64,000 nucleotides of DNA, taken from NCBI GenBank assembly GCA_002483105.1, contig DLHG01000009.1, positions 325,598 through 389,597 on the forward strand, given 5' to 3'. This document shows positions 34,620 to 43,331 of this stretch, one piece after another. The position numbers and the translations under genes are program-made. The first letter of the stretch is position 1, and the number at the start of each line of letters is the position of its first letter. Below the pieces are notes generated by a model. The model was not told where the DNA came from. It ran no database searches and saw only the letters and a list, made by a program, of their open reading frames with translations. Source of the stretch: Bacteroidetes bacterium UBA7674 (GTDB taxonomy: Bacteria > Bacteroidota > Bacteroidia > Chitinophagales > Chitinophagaceae).

Positions 34620-35042
34620 GGGAGGAAGTGCTGCCATCCTTTTGTTGTAGTCCTTCTCATTCAGCTCCTTTATTAATTCTGTATAATTAAAGTCGGGCGC
34701 GACGTTTCGGTTATTGCAGGCCTCATTTTTCAATTGTATGGCTATGAGCGAGAGTATCTTCGCTTTTGTTTCCAATTCCTCTTTGGTGGCAAACCGTTCT
34801 CCTTCTTTTCGCTGGCTGATGTTGTTATTGATTTCGCGCAGTTCTTCATACAGATGGTTGATCTCCTCTTCGGGGGAATAGTATTTTTTCTTCTTCTCCT
34901 CGGGCCAATTACCTTCCCGGACCCAGGCGGACATTGTTTGTTCGGAGACTTCTACCGCGCGGGCTATTTGTTTTTGCGTCTTGTTGGTAGTAAAATAGAG
35001 GTACTGCGCCTTTTCCTTTTGTTCGGCTTTTACGTTTGGCAT
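34611..35042 (-). CDS. HTH protein, phage-terminase-small-subunit-like
   Basis: 143 aa from the ATG at 35042; the open frame extends upstream to 35135 but that part is hydrophobic and untypical. The N-terminal third has a helix-turn-helix (KTQKQIARAVEVSEQTMSAW, about 18-41), followed by a charged predicted coiled coil (EEEINHLYEELREINNN) and a short C-terminal region. It resembles HTH proteins of the terminase-small-subunit/transposase-HTH type that occur alone in Bacteroidota chromosomes. No other phage gene is nearby. The phased 11-bp repeat array starts at its 3' end, which would be a natural binding target, but this is inference. Confidence 0.7.
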   Translation of the reverse strand: MPNVKAEQKEKAQYLYFTTNKTQKQIARAVEVSEQTMSAWVREGNWPEEKKKKYYSPEEEINHLYEELREINNNISQRKEGERFATKEELETKAKILSLIAIQLKNEACNNRNVAPDFNYTELIKELNEKDYNKRMAALPPFR

Positions 35043-35229
35043 AATTAGGTAGGTTTTAAAGGTTAATGCCGGGAATAATATGTCTTTACAAAGGTACGAA
35101 ATGGGTGAGGGGAGGGCAAAAAATGATATACACATTTGGGAGTGCGGGGAAGAGAGCGGAGAGCGGTAATAGCCACTGTTGGCGCAGCAGCTACGTGCAA
35201 AAGCCAGGCGGCAAACTTGTACCTATCGT

Positions 35230-35273
35230 AATAGTGGGTTGCGGGGAGGCGCAAGTTCGCTAGCCGCAATGGC
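35230..35273. repeat. Diverged palindromic element, upstream side of the small membrane gene
   Basis: AATAGTGGGTTGCGGG ... CCGCAATGGC, related to the element at 35679-35710 (AATAGTAGGTTGCGGG ... CCGCAATGAC). The arms TTGCGG and CCGCAA are self-complementary. Confidence 0.5.
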
Positions 35274-35321
35274 CTACTGCAAACTTGCACCAACAAGTGA
35301 GGAGAGCGTCAATATGGGTTT

Positions 35322-35579
35322 TTACTTTCTTCCAATTTTGAACAGCAGGTAGAAAATGATAACGAACTGTATTAGAATAAAAATGGAAAAGGAATTGACA
35401 TAACTATTGACAGCATTTACTACATCTCTGCTTACTTCCGAACGGTCGCTCATTATTAAGCGGTCAATTGCACCATACTTCATGTCTGTGAGCATACCTA
35501 AATACATCAAAATGAACCACACTAACATAAGTACTACTACAACCAGTAATAGTATCCAACTTCTTCTTTGAATAGGCAT
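35322..35579 (-). CDS. Small two-TM membrane protein
   Basis: 85 aa from the ATG at 35579. Two hydrophobic helices: about 9-29 (ILLLVVVVLMLVWFILMYLG) and 62-80 (FSIFILIQFVIIFYLLF), with a polar stretch of about 30 residues between. No family recognised. A box TAACTTTA (one mismatch to TAnnTTTG) sits 5 nt before the ATG, which supports this start and suggests a leaderless transcript. The gene lies between dispersed repeats, and its existence rests on hydrophobicity and the promoter only. Confidence 0.58.
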   Translation of the reverse strand: MPIQRRSWILLLVVVVLMLVWFILMYLGMLTDMKYGAIDRLIMSDRSEVSRDVVNAVNSYVNSFSIFILIQFVIIFYLLFKIGRK

Positions 35580-35584
35580 TCCAC

Positions 35585-35592
35585 TAAAGTTA
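35585..35592 (-). promoter_or_regulatory. -7-like box 5 nt before the small membrane gene
   Basis: TAACTTTA on the minus strand, followed by GTGGA and the ATG. Same layout as rlmN and the DsbA-like gene. Confidence 0.45.
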
Positions 35593-35605
35593 TATAATTT
35601 TTCGC

Positions 35606-35645
35606 GAGCCGACACCCCCCTAACCCCTCTCAAGAGGGGACGTGT
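35606..35645. repeat. 40-bp dispersed repeat, copy A
   Basis: Begins GAGCCGACACC and ends GAGGGGACGTGT; internal palindrome CCCCTCTC/AGAGGGG. It matches copy B at 42571-42610 with two differences over 40 bp. Confidence 0.8.
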
Positions 35646-35678
35646 AGTGTGCTTGGTGTCGAGGTGTTGGCTGACGCC

Positions 35679-35710
35679 AATAGTAGGTTGCGGGTCAAGC
35701 CCGCAATGAC
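35679..35710. repeat. Palindromic element TTGCGGG-TCAAG-CCCGCAA
   Basis: AATAGTAGG followed by a perfect 7-bp stem (35688-35706) and TGAC. Related to 35230-35273. A further hairpin, TTGGC-TGAC-GCCAA, lies just before it (35667-35680). Confidence 0.65.
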
Positions 35711-35713
35711 AGG

Positions 35714-35740
35714 GAAAATAAAAGGCGCTTAACGTGCCTT
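35714..35740 (-). terminator. Probable terminator of the hscA-like gene
   Basis: On the minus strand AAGGC...GCCTT with a 9-nt loop is followed by TTATTTT, just after the gene end at 35746. The stem is short, so support is moderate. Confidence 0.5.
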
Positions 35741-35745
35741 ATTTA

Positions 35746-37605
35746 CTATATTATCTTCTTCCCCTTCATCGCATCTTTCAGCGCGGCGTCCATTACGCGT
35801 TCGGCGTAGGGGCGGGAGATGTCATTGAGGAGTTCCTGTTCTTTTTGTATGCGGTCTTTGTCCTGGGCATTGATGGCTTCGCGGAGCTTCTGCATTTGCG
35901 CCAGGGTCATTTCCTGTTCGTGTGGTTCCAGCAGGTCTTTATGTTTCACTAAAAATTTCTCGGTGGTGTCCAGCATCAGCTGTGCTTCGGTGGAAGCCTC
36001 TATTACCGCGCGGATCTTTATATCATCCTTTGCGTTGGTGAGGGAATCCAGCAGCATTTTTTCTACCTCTTCGTCGGTTAGTCCGTACTGAGGTTTTACA
36101 TCAATGCTTTGGGCTACACCGCTGCGCAGTTCGGTCGCGCTCACTTTCAGTATGCCATCGGCATCTATCAGGAAGGTCACTTCTACTTTAGGTAAACCCG
36201 CAGGCATACCCGGAATATTGGTCAGGTTAAATTCAGCCAGTTTACGGTTGTCCTGCACTAGGTCGCGCTCCCCTTGATAAACGGAAATACGCATACTGCT
36301 TTGTCCGTCTTTTTGGGTGGTATATTGGCGGCCAGCTTTGTTCGGTATTTTGGAGTTGCGTGGTATCAGCACATCCATCAGTCCGCCCATGGTCTCAATA
36401 CCTAGCGAAAGTGGTGTAACATCCAGCAAGAGCATATCTGTATTCTTGCCCGAAAGTATATCGGCCTGTACGGCTGCGCCGAGTGCTACTACTTCGTCGG
36501 GGTTCAGACTGTCATTCACAGGCTTGCCGAAGAATTGCGCAATGCTTTCTTTTACCAAAGGCACGCGCGTAGATCCACCCACCATTACTACCGCATCTAT
36601 ATCAGCGATGGTGAGTTTGGAATCGTTCAGAGCGTTCTTGCAACTTGTAAGCGTACGGTCTATCAGTGGTTGTATCAGCGAATTAAATTCAGCCAGTGAA
36701 ATGCTTACTCCTTTCCCATTGATGCTTCCTTCAAAAGTATTGTTGGTACTTAAGTGTTTCTTTGCTTCTTCTGCGGTTACGCGTAGTTGTTGTGTCAGCG
36801 ATTTATCATTGGACAGTTCTGCATCGGTTAAAGCCAATTCCTTCTGCCAATGCTGCGCCAGTGCCCTGTCCATATCATCACCGCCCAGGTAAGTATCACC
36901 ATTAGTAGAGAGCACTTCAAAAATCCCGTTGCTGATCTTCAGTATAGAGATGTCGAAAGTTCCGCCGCCGAGGTCGTACACAGCGATGGTCTTTTCTTCA
37001 TCGGCTTTTACACCCATACCATAGGCGAGGGCGGCGGCTGTTGGTTCGTTCACTATACGCAGTACATCCAGTCCGGCAAGGCGGCCCGCGTCACGGGTAG
37101 CCTGGCGCTGCGCATCGTTGAAGTATGCTGGTACGGTGATGACCGCTTTATTTACAGGCGTCTTTAAAATATGCTCCGCCCTGTGCTTTAGTTCTTTCAG
37201 TATAAAAGAAGACAACTCGATAGGAGAGTAGAATTTATCGCCGACCTGAACTTTCACCAGCGATTCAGTGTTGTCGTCTATTACTTTGTAGGCAAATGAG
37301 CCTGCGTGGTCGCTTACATCTTTGTAGGCCTTGCCCATCAGGCGCTTTACCGAGTATATGGTGCGTTCCGGTGCGGCTACGAGGAGTTGTTTTGCTTCGT
37401 TGCCAACGGTTGGTTCGCCGAACTCATTAAAGTGTACTATGGAAGGGACCAGTGTCAGCCCGTCTATTTCACGCAACGCGAGCGGCTGCCTGCTATCCGG
37501 GTGCACGATGGCAATAAGGCTGTTGGTAGTGCCTAAATCTATACCTACTATTGTTTCTTCTTGTTGTATGCTACCCGTTACCAGGTTTATCCCTACTTTG
37601 GCCAT
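35746..37605 (-). CDS. hscA: Hsp70-family chaperone, HscA-like
   Basis: 619 aa. Complete Hsp70: ATPase motifs [10 protein letters not shown] (about 19-28), [38 protein letters not shown] and VGGSTRVP, then a substrate-binding domain ([10 protein letters not shown]) and a lid. The N-terminal extension [17 protein letters not shown] and the short lid, without the DnaK C-terminal Gly/Gln-rich tail, favour HscA (Fe-S cluster assembly) over DnaK, which is encoded separately at 62.5 kb. No hscB, iscU or ferredoxin gene is next to it, so the HscA label is probable, not certain. The leader contains short tandem GTCGTTA repeats. Confidence 0.82.
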   Translation of the reverse strand: MAKVGINLVTGSIQQEETIVGIDLGTTNSLIAIVHPDSRQPLALREIDGLTLVPSIVHFNEFGEPTVGNEAKQLLVAAPERTIYSVKRLMGKAYKDVSDHAGSFAYKVIDDNTESLVKVQVGDKFYSPIELSSFILKELKHRAEHILKTPVNKAVITVPAYFNDAQRQATRDAGRLAGLDVLRIVNEPTAAALAYGMGVKADEEKTIAVYDLGGGTFDISILKISNGIFEVLSTNGDTYLGGDDMDRALAQHWQKELALTDAELSNDKSLTQQLRVTAEEAKKHLSTNNTFEGSINGKGVSISLAEFNSLIQPLIDRTLTSCKNALNDSKLTIADIDAVVMVGGSTRVPLVKESIAQFFGKPVNDSLNPDEVVALGAAVQADILSGKNTDMLLLDVTPLSLGIETMGGLMDVLIPRNSKIPNKAGRQYTTQKDGQSSMRISVYQGERDLVQDNRKLAEFNLTNIPGMPAGLPKVEVTFLIDADGILKVSATELRSGVAQSIDVKPQYGLTDEEVEKMLLDSLTNAKDDIKIRAVIEASTEAQLMLDTTEKFLVKHKDLLEPHEQEMTLAQMQKLREAINAQDKDRIQKEQELLNDISRPYAERVMDAALKDAMKGKKII

Positions 37606-37690
37606 TTCTTAAAAGTCGTTAGTCGTTAGTCAAAAGTCGTTATTTGCAAGATGTATGCGCGAAATTTGAAATACGGCTTTTTGTGAGCTG

Positions 37691-37698
37691 CAAAGTTA
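37691..37698 (-). promoter_or_regulatory. -7 box of the hscA-like gene
   Basis: TAACTTTG on the minus strand, 85 nt upstream of the start. No -33 TTG. Confidence 0.5.
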
Positions 37699-37786
37699 CT
37701 TAACTACGGGTGGAATATAGGCTTCATAAATATTGATAAGCGTATTGGCTATGTATTTTGTGTAATTTTAAATCCTAAATCAAACT

Positions 37787-38311
37787 ATGATGCGCAGCTC
37801 ACTCGTTTTTGTCGCTTTATTGCTCCTTTTTGCCTCTTGCGGCAAGACGTTAACCCCCGTTCAGCTGGATGCTGAAATAGTGGAGATCAATGACAGCCTG
37901 AAAATGAAAGGGCAGAATTGGGTGACCGAACTGGGCAAATCCTTCATGTCGCGCAACTTTTCCGCCCTTCCGCCACTCCGGGAGGATATTTCCGCTTTCC
38001 TGGACAAGCAGATAAAACATGTGGAAAATATGAAAGACGTTGGTGGCTCGGAAGAATACCGGAAAGCCGAATTGGATTTCCTCAAATATGAGCGGGATAT
38101 GGTGGCCAGCGCCTTTATGCCTTTTGAGAAATTTAACGCCACTAGTACGAATGAAGAAATACAAGCGGTCCTCGCCAAGCTGACCCCTATTTCCGACGCG
38201 GAAGTAGAACGAATGAACAAGATCACGGAGCTCCAGGTGAAATATGCAGAAAAGAATAATTTTAAGCTGAAAAGCACGGCCATCAAGGATGAAACAGGCC
38301 AGGTACAGTAG
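37787..38311 (+). CDS. Hypothetical lipoprotein
   Basis: 174 aa. Lipoprotein signal with lipobox LLFASCGK (Cys at about residue 18). The mature part is helical and charged (VEINDSLKMKGQNWVTELGKSF, KAELDFLKYERDMVASAF), with no Cys and no family I recognise. Likely membrane-anchored and periplasmic. It lies between divergent hscA and smc, and ends in a terminator-like hairpin, so it is a separate transcription unit. Confidence 0.75.
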   Translation: MMRSSLVFVALLLLFASCGKTLTPVQLDAEIVEINDSLKMKGQNWVTELGKSFMSRNFSALPPLREDISAFLDKQIKHVENMKDVGGSEEYRKAELDFLKYERDMVASAFMPFEKFNATSTNEEIQAVLAKLTPISDAEVERMNKITELQVKYAEKNNFKLKSTAIKDETGQVQ

Positions 38312-38343
38312 GCGGAAATACAATTAAAAATATACCATACATC

Positions 38344-38382
38344 AATGTGCGTAAGTTTATCACAGCTTACGCACATTTTGTT
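38344..38382 (+). terminator. Terminator after the lipoprotein gene
   Basis: AATGTGCGTAAG pairs with CTTACGCACATT around a 10-nt loop, followed by TTGTTTC. Confidence 0.72.
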
Positions 38383-38401
38383 TCAGGGTCAATACAAACC
38401 C

Positions 38402-38430
38402 TTGACAAACCGCTTATTTGGTTAACTTTG
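38402..38430 (+). promoter_or_regulatory. smc promoter (TTG-N18-TAACTTTG)
   Basis: TTG at 38402-38404, 18-nt spacer, TAACTTTG at 38423-38430: the best-formed Bacteroidota promoter in the window. It overlaps the upstream in-frame TTG (38418), forcing a later start for smc. Confidence 0.75.
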
Positions 38431-38453
38431 CTGTCCCCGTAAATTTTGAAATT

Positions 38454-41400
38454 TTGCGTTTAAAATCGTTGGAAATAAAGGGCTTCAAGTCCTTTGCAGA
38501 TAAAACCCATATAGTATTAGACAATCCGATAACCGGTATTGTTGGTCCTAATGGTTGTGGTAAATCGAACATCGTAGATGCCATTCGTTGGGTTATCGGC
38601 GAGCACAAGATCAAAGCCTTGCGTTCAGATAACCTGGAGGATCTGATCTTCAATGGTTCGCGTACCCGTAATGGTTCCGGTATGGCTGAGGTGTCGCTCA
38701 CTTTTGAGAACACGCGTAACCTGTTGCCTACGGAGTTCACCACAGTTACAATCACCCGTAAGTTCTACAAGAACGGTGAAAGTGAGTATCGCCTGAATGA
38801 TGTTACCTGCCGCCTGAAGGATATTCATAACCTCTTCCTTGATACAGGTGTGAGCAATGACTCATATGCTATCATCGAGTTGGGCATGGTGGATGACATC
38901 ATCAAGGACAAGGATAACTCTCGCCGGCGTATGCTGGAGCAAGCTGCCGGTATCTCTATCTACAAGACACGTAAGAAAGAAGCCAAGCTGAAACTGGATG
39001 CTACCGAGCAGGATCTTTCACGTATCGAGGACTTGTTGTTTGAGATAGGTAATAACCTTCGTACACTGGAGAACCAGGCGAAGAAAGCGGAAAGGTATTT
39101 CCAGATAAAGGGTGAATACAAAGAAGTGAGCGTTGAGCTGGCTAAGGCATCCTTAGAGCATTTTAACGAACAATATAAAGAGCTGAACGAACAGCACAAT
39201 ACTGAAACCGACAGGCGCATACACCTGGAAGCTATTGTAGCTACAGAAGAAGCGGCTGTGGAAGAAGCGAAAGTAAAGTTTGTGAGTAAGGAGCAAGAGC
39301 TTCATGGCTTGCAAAAGCAATTCAATGACCTGATCAACCGTGTGCGCCAACTGGAAAGTGATAAACGCCTGGCAGCGCAGCGTTTGGAACACCTGAAAGA
39401 CCGTGAAAAAAATCTGACAGAGTTCCTTTCCGGCGCTGATACACAGTTGAAGCAACTGGAAGAGTCTATCGGCTTTGCTGATAAACAAATAGAAGAAGAA
39501 AGCGAACTGCTGGAACAGCTGCGCGACCAACTGGAAACGCTGAGAACTACAGTAGATGAAAAGCGTGAAGCATTTGACGACAAGAAGCGCGTGATGGAAC
39601 AACTCCGCAGCGACTATCAACAAAAGCAACGCACCCAGTTTGATGCGGAGAAGAAAGTAGCTGTTGCCGATACATCGGTGATGAACATTCAGCGCAGCTT
39701 GCACCAGGTGCAGGAAGAGCGCACACATCGCAGCACGCAGATAGCACAACTAACTACAGAACGCACGGATGCCGAAGGCGAACTGCAAGAGCAAAACGAT
39801 ACCCTGCAAAGGCTCGTTACCCGCCAGGACGAAGTGAAAACTAAAATACTCCAAAGCCAGGAGCAACTGGAAGCACTTCGTTCCCAGTCGGTAGAGGAAA
39901 ACAGGAAGCTGGATTCGCGCCGCAATGAGCACGACCTGTTGAAGTCGCTCGTGGAGAGCCTGGAAGGTTACCCGGACAGTATCAAGTTCCTGAAGAAGAA
40001 TAAAGAATGGAATAATGATGCGCCGTTGTTGTCGGATGTATTCGTGGTACAAAATGAATACAGGACCGCACTGGAAAACCTGCTGGACAACTACCTGAAC
40101 TATTATGTAGTTAACAATCTTGAAGAAGCAACGAAGGCAGTACACCTGCTGGAAACTAATAAAAAGGGTAAAGCCAATTTCTTTATCCTGAACAATTTCG
40201 ACCAATACAAGGCATCTGAACACAGCATTCCCCAAGGTTTGACTCCTGCGCTGGATGTAGTGACTGTTGACGATGAATTCAAACCACTGGCGCAGCACCT
40301 GTTGGGTCACGTGTACATTTCTACTGACGGTGTGAAGGTAGAAGACTTCCCGATGCAGAATGGCAACGTGATAGTAGAGAAGAGTGGTAAGATGGTGCGT
40401 GGCCGCTATACAGTAGGTGGTGGTTCTATCGGTTTGTTTGAAGGTAATAAGATAGGCCGTGCGAAGAATTTAGAACGCCTGGCTAAAGAAATAGAAGACC
40501 TGACCGTTGTGACCGGTGAGCTGAAACAAAAGATCAGTGATACACATAACGAGATAGCGGGCTTCAACCAGGAACTGGCTGATAAAGCGATAGAGCAGAC
40601 AAGACAGGAGATCAACCGCCTGCAGAATATGACGATCACCCTGGGCCACCGTATCGAAAACTTTGAGCAGCTCAACGAAAATGGTGAGAAGCGTTTACAG
40701 GAGCTGAATGAGCAACTGCAGGATACGCAGGAGAGCATCAGCGATACACGTAATGAACTGGAAGAAATAACTGAAAGCCTCCAGGCATTGCAACAGACAA
40801 TACAAAATGCAGAAGCTGAATTCCAGGCTGTAGAGCAGGAGTTCAATTTTGTGACACAACAATATAACCAGCAGAACATTCAGTACACCCGCCAGCAAAG
40901 TAAGCTGGAAGGCCTGAAACAAGAGCTGAGTTTCCGCACCAACCAACTGGCAGACCTGAAACGCCAGATAACCAGCAATAGTGAGCAACTGCAGGAAACT
41001 GCACTCCAGATAACTGATGCGGAAGGCAGCCTGCACAGCGGTGACAATGAGCTCTATGAGCTGATGAAGCGCAAGGAAACAGAAGAAGCGGAACTGAACG
41101 AGAAGGACAGGGCGTATTATGAAATGCGTAACACCATCTCGGCACAGGAAGCTGAACTGAACAGGAAGCGCCGCGAGAAAGAAAATGCAGAGACCTTACT
41201 TTCAGGCATTAAGGATAAGCTGAATGATATGAAGCTGCAACTTTCCGGTATGAAGGAAAGGCTCAGCGTAGAATTCCGTGTGAACCTGGATGAGATACTG
41301 GATGAAGCACGTACAGGTGAGCAGTCGGTAGAAGAACTGAATGCAGAAGCTGAGCGCATGAAGAAGCGACTGGAGAATATGGGTGAGGTAAACCCTACCG

Positions 41401-41984
41401 CGATAGAAGCATACACGGAAATGAAAGCCCGTCACGATTTCATTGTAGAGCAGAAGACCGACCTGGTTGATGCCAAGGAATCGCTGATGGCAACGATACA
41501 GGAAGTAGAGAATACCGCGAATGCCAAGTTCAAAGAAACCTTTGATATGGTGCGTGAAAACTTCTCTACGGTGTTCAAGGCGCTCTTCACAGAAGAAGAT
41601 AGTGCCGACCTTCGCCTGACAGACCCTGAGAATATTGCAGACAGCGGAATAGAGATATACGCACAGCCGAAGGGTAAACGCCCGAGTACGCTGACACAGC
41701 TATCGGGTGGAGAGAAGACGCTGACGTCGACTGCCTTCCTGTTCGCGATATATCTGATCAAGCCCGCGCCGTTCTGTATACTGGATGAGGTGGATGCACC
41801 GCTGGATGATGCAAACGTAGGCAAGTTCACACAGATGATACGCAAGTTCTCTGATAACTCGCAGTTCATCATTGTTACGCACAACAAGCAGACAATGGCT
41901 GCGGTGGATGTGATATATGGTGTAACGATGCAGGAGCCGGGTGTGAGCAAGCTGGTACCAGTTGACTTCAGGAGCCTGAACTAA
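38454..41984 (+). CDS. smc: Chromosome segregation protein SMC, TTG start
   Basis: 1176 aa from the TTG at 38454, giving the conserved N-terminus MRLKSLEIKGFKSFADKT. The open frame reaches 38418 but that TTG lies in the promoter and no ATG is available. Walker A GPNGCGKSN (31-39); two long coiled-coil arms (about 165-500 and 680-1000) around a hinge (about 520-650: GYPDSIKFLKKN, LSDVFVVQNEYRTALENLLDN, GGGSIGLFEGNKIGR); signature LSGGEKTLTSTAFLFAIY and Walker B CILDEVDAPLDDAN near the C-terminus. SMC dimers compact and segregate chromosomes, with ScpA/ScpB encoded elsewhere. A terminator follows. Confidence 0.96.
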   Translation: MRLKSLEIKGFKSFADKTHIVLDNPITGIVGPNGCGKSNIVDAIRWVIGEHKIKALRSDNLEDLIFNGSRTRNGSGMAEVSLTFENTRNLLPTEFTTVTITRKFYKNGESEYRLNDVTCRLKDIHNLFLDTGVSNDSYAIIELGMVDDIIKDKDNSRRRMLEQAAGISIYKTRKKEAKLKLDATEQDLSRIEDLLFEIGNNLRTLENQAKKAERYFQIKGEYKEVSVELAKASLEHFNEQYKELNEQHNTETDRRIHLEAIVATEEAAVEEAKVKFVSKEQELHGLQKQFNDLINRVRQLESDKRLAAQRLEHLKDREKNLTEFLSGADTQLKQLEESIGFADKQIEEESELLEQLRDQLETLRTTVDEKREAFDDKKRVMEQLRSDYQQKQRTQFDAEKKVAVADTSVMNIQRSLHQVQEERTHRSTQIAQLTTERTDAEGELQEQNDTLQRLVTRQDEVKTKILQSQEQLEALRSQSVEENRKLDSRRNEHDLLKSLVESLEGYPDSIKFLKKNKEWNNDAPLLSDVFVVQNEYRTALENLLDNYLNYYVVNNLEEATKAVHLLETNKKGKANFFILNNFDQYKASEHSIPQGLTPALDVVTVDDEFKPLAQHLLGHVYISTDGVKVEDFPMQNGNVIVEKSGKMVRGRYTVGGGSIGLFEGNKIGRAKNLERLAKEIEDLTVVTGELKQKISDTHNEIAGFNQELADKAIEQTRQEINRLQNMTITLGHRIENFEQLNENGEKRLQELNEQLQDTQESISDTRNELEEITESLQALQQTIQNAEAEFQAVEQEFNFVTQQYNQQNIQYTRQQSKLEGLKQELSFRTNQLADLKRQITSNSEQLQETALQITDAEGSLHSGDNELYELMKRKETEEAELNEKDRAYYEMRNTISAQEAELNRKRREKENAETLLSGIKDKLNDMKLQLSGMKERLSVEFRVNLDEILDEARTGEQSVEELNAEAERMKKRLENMGEVNPTAIEAYTEMKARHDFIVEQKTDLVDAKESLMATIQEVENTANAKFKETFDMVRENFSTVFKALFTEEDSADLRLTDPENIADSGIEIYAQPKGKRPSTLTQLSGGEKTLTSTAFLFAIYLIKPAPFCILDEVDAPLDDANVGKFTQMIRKFSDNSQFIIVTHNKQTMAAVDVIYGVTMQEPGVSKLVPVDFRSLN

Positions 41985-42002
41985 TAATTATGTAATTTTG
42001 TG

Positions 42003-42036
42003 AGCGGTCTTGGCCCAGCCGAGACCGCTTTTATTT
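42003..42036 (+). terminator. smc terminator
   Basis: AGCGGTCT paired with AGACCGCT (inner GGC/GCC pairs too), followed by TTTATTTT. Confidence 0.82.
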
Positions 42037-42045
42037 TAATAGAAC

Positions 42046-42555
42046 GTGATGTACGAAACAGACCTACAGGTGATAGCTGCGATAGCCGCAGGAAAGGACG
42101 AGGAGAATGACCATTTTCTTCGTTCGCTGGCACATCATGATGATGAGATGCTGGATGCCATGGCATTGGAGCTGAACGGGACTGTAGGTGGCGCTATCAG
42201 TTGCACTGATTGTGGTAACTGCTGCAATCACCTGATCGTGAACATCACGCATGAAGAGATAACAGGACTATCAAAGTTTCTTGATATGCCGGAGCCTGAG
42301 CTTAGGGAGAAGTATATCGAAGAAAGCCTTGTCGGTAATTGTTTCATCAATTCTGTTCCCTGCCATTTTCTTGCTGATAAGAAATGCAGCATCTATGAAG
42401 GGCGCTTTACAGAGTGCAGGGATTTTCCGCATTTGCACAAGAGTGGTTTCCGGAAACGCTTTTTAGGTACGTTGCTGCATTATGGTAGTTGCCCGATCAT
42501 CTTTAATGTGGTGGAGGTGATGAAGCGGAGATTGGGATTCGTAATTGCTGAATAG
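42046..42555 (+). CDS. YkgJ-family cysteine-cluster protein
   Basis: 169 aa. Cys cluster CTDCGNCCNH (about 47-56), then SVPCHFL, KKCSIYEGRFTECRDFPH and GSCPI: at least eight Cys in the CxxCxxCC...C...C pattern of YkgJ/DUF-type zinc- or iron-sulfur-binding proteins. The function is unknown. The CDS starts 10 nt after the smc terminator. A dispersed repeat lies between it and the convergent DnaJ gene. Confidence 0.85.
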   Translation: MMYETDLQVIAAIAAGKDEENDHFLRSLAHHDDEMLDAMALELNGTVGGAISCTDCGNCCNHLIVNITHEEITGLSKFLDMPEPELREKYIEESLVGNCFINSVPCHFLADKKCSIYEGRFTECRDFPHLHKSGFRKRFLGTLLHYGSCPIIFNVVEVMKRRLGFVIAE

Positions 42556-42570
42556 TTTATTGATAGTCGT

Positions 42571-42610
42571 GAGCCGACACACCCCTAACCCCTCTCCAGA
42601 GGGGACGTGT
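42571..42610. repeat. 40-bp dispersed repeat, copy B
   Basis: Begins GAGCCGACACA and ends GAGGGGACGTGT; two differences from copy A (35606-35645). The inner CCCCTCTCC/AGAGGGG hairpin and following TTTTAATT may terminate the YkgJ-like gene. Confidence 0.8.
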
Positions 42611-42620
42611 TTTAATTACA

Positions 42621-43280
42621 CTACTTACGGGCGTACACATACATTACTACGCATAAGAGCATTGAAATGATGATGACGAAGAGGGGCATGTATTTGTCCC
42701 AGCTATCGGCTTTTTTTCTTGCCTGGATGCTGTTGTCTATGAATGAGGAAAGGTCGGTGTTGTTATTGGCGAGGATGTGCAACCGTTCGGAAATGCCTGA
42801 TAAGTATTGATATTGGAGATTTCGGGTGGCGACCAGTATTTCTTTTATTATTTCTTCGTTGATCTCGTTGTTTTCCTCTTTTTCCAGTACGGCCATGTGC
42901 GCATCGGAGAGGAGCATTTCTATATAGGCAGCCAGTGAGCGGTGGCTCATGCGGTAGGTGTCTATATGCATCATGTGTTTGCTGAGTTTCTTGCTCTCAT
43001 GCAGTATCCATTCAGGGGTAATATCTTGTTTGTCCTTTGCACGGGTGCTCATGCCGGAGAGCCAGCGCTCTTCATCGTACTTCTGTTTCTTTGTTTTGTT
43101 GGAGAGGGTGGCGTACGCTTCCTGCAGCTCTTTGAATTGTGCTTCGGCGAACTGGCTATCGGGGTTTTGGTCGGGGTGGTACTTGAAGGCGAGAGAGCGG
43201 TAGGCTTTCTTTATCTCCTCTGCGTTAGCAGCAGGGGCAACGCCTAGTATTTGATAATAGTCTTTTAAACGGGCCTGCAT
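42621..43280 (-). CDS. DnaJ-domain protein with C-terminal membrane anchor
   Basis: 219 aa. An N-terminal J domain (about 7-70) with HPD at residues 35-37 (FKYHPDQNP), then a charged helical middle and a single hydrophobic helix at the very C-terminus (about 198-216, [20 protein letters not shown]), so it is tail-anchored with the J domain in the cytosol. J-domain proteins stimulate Hsp70 ATPase and recruit it to sites; this one would bring an Hsp70 (DnaK or the HscA-like protein in this window) to the membrane. It lacks the G/F and zinc regions of DnaJ proper. It follows the glycosylase gene by 51 nt on the same strand. Confidence 0.86.
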   Translation of the reverse strand: MQARLKDYYQILGVAPAANAEEIKKAYRSLAFKYHPDQNPDSQFAEAQFKELQEAYATLSNKTKKQKYDEERWLSGMSTRAKDKQDITPEWILHESKKLSKHMMHIDTYRMSHRSLAAYIEMLLSDAHMAVLEKEENNEINEEIIKEILVATRNLQYQYLSGISERLHILANNNTDLSSFIDNSIQARKKADSWDKYMPLFVIIISMLLCVVMYVYARK

Positions 43281-43331
43281 CAGTTTCCAGTTGGCAATTT
43301 TCAGTTAGCAGTTTGCAAGATAATACTTCAT

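Noticed and set aside
34611..35135. Prophage remnant suspected from the terminase-like HTH protein
   Set aside because: No other phage gene, integrase or att-like repeat lies in the neighbourhood; such HTH genes occur singly.
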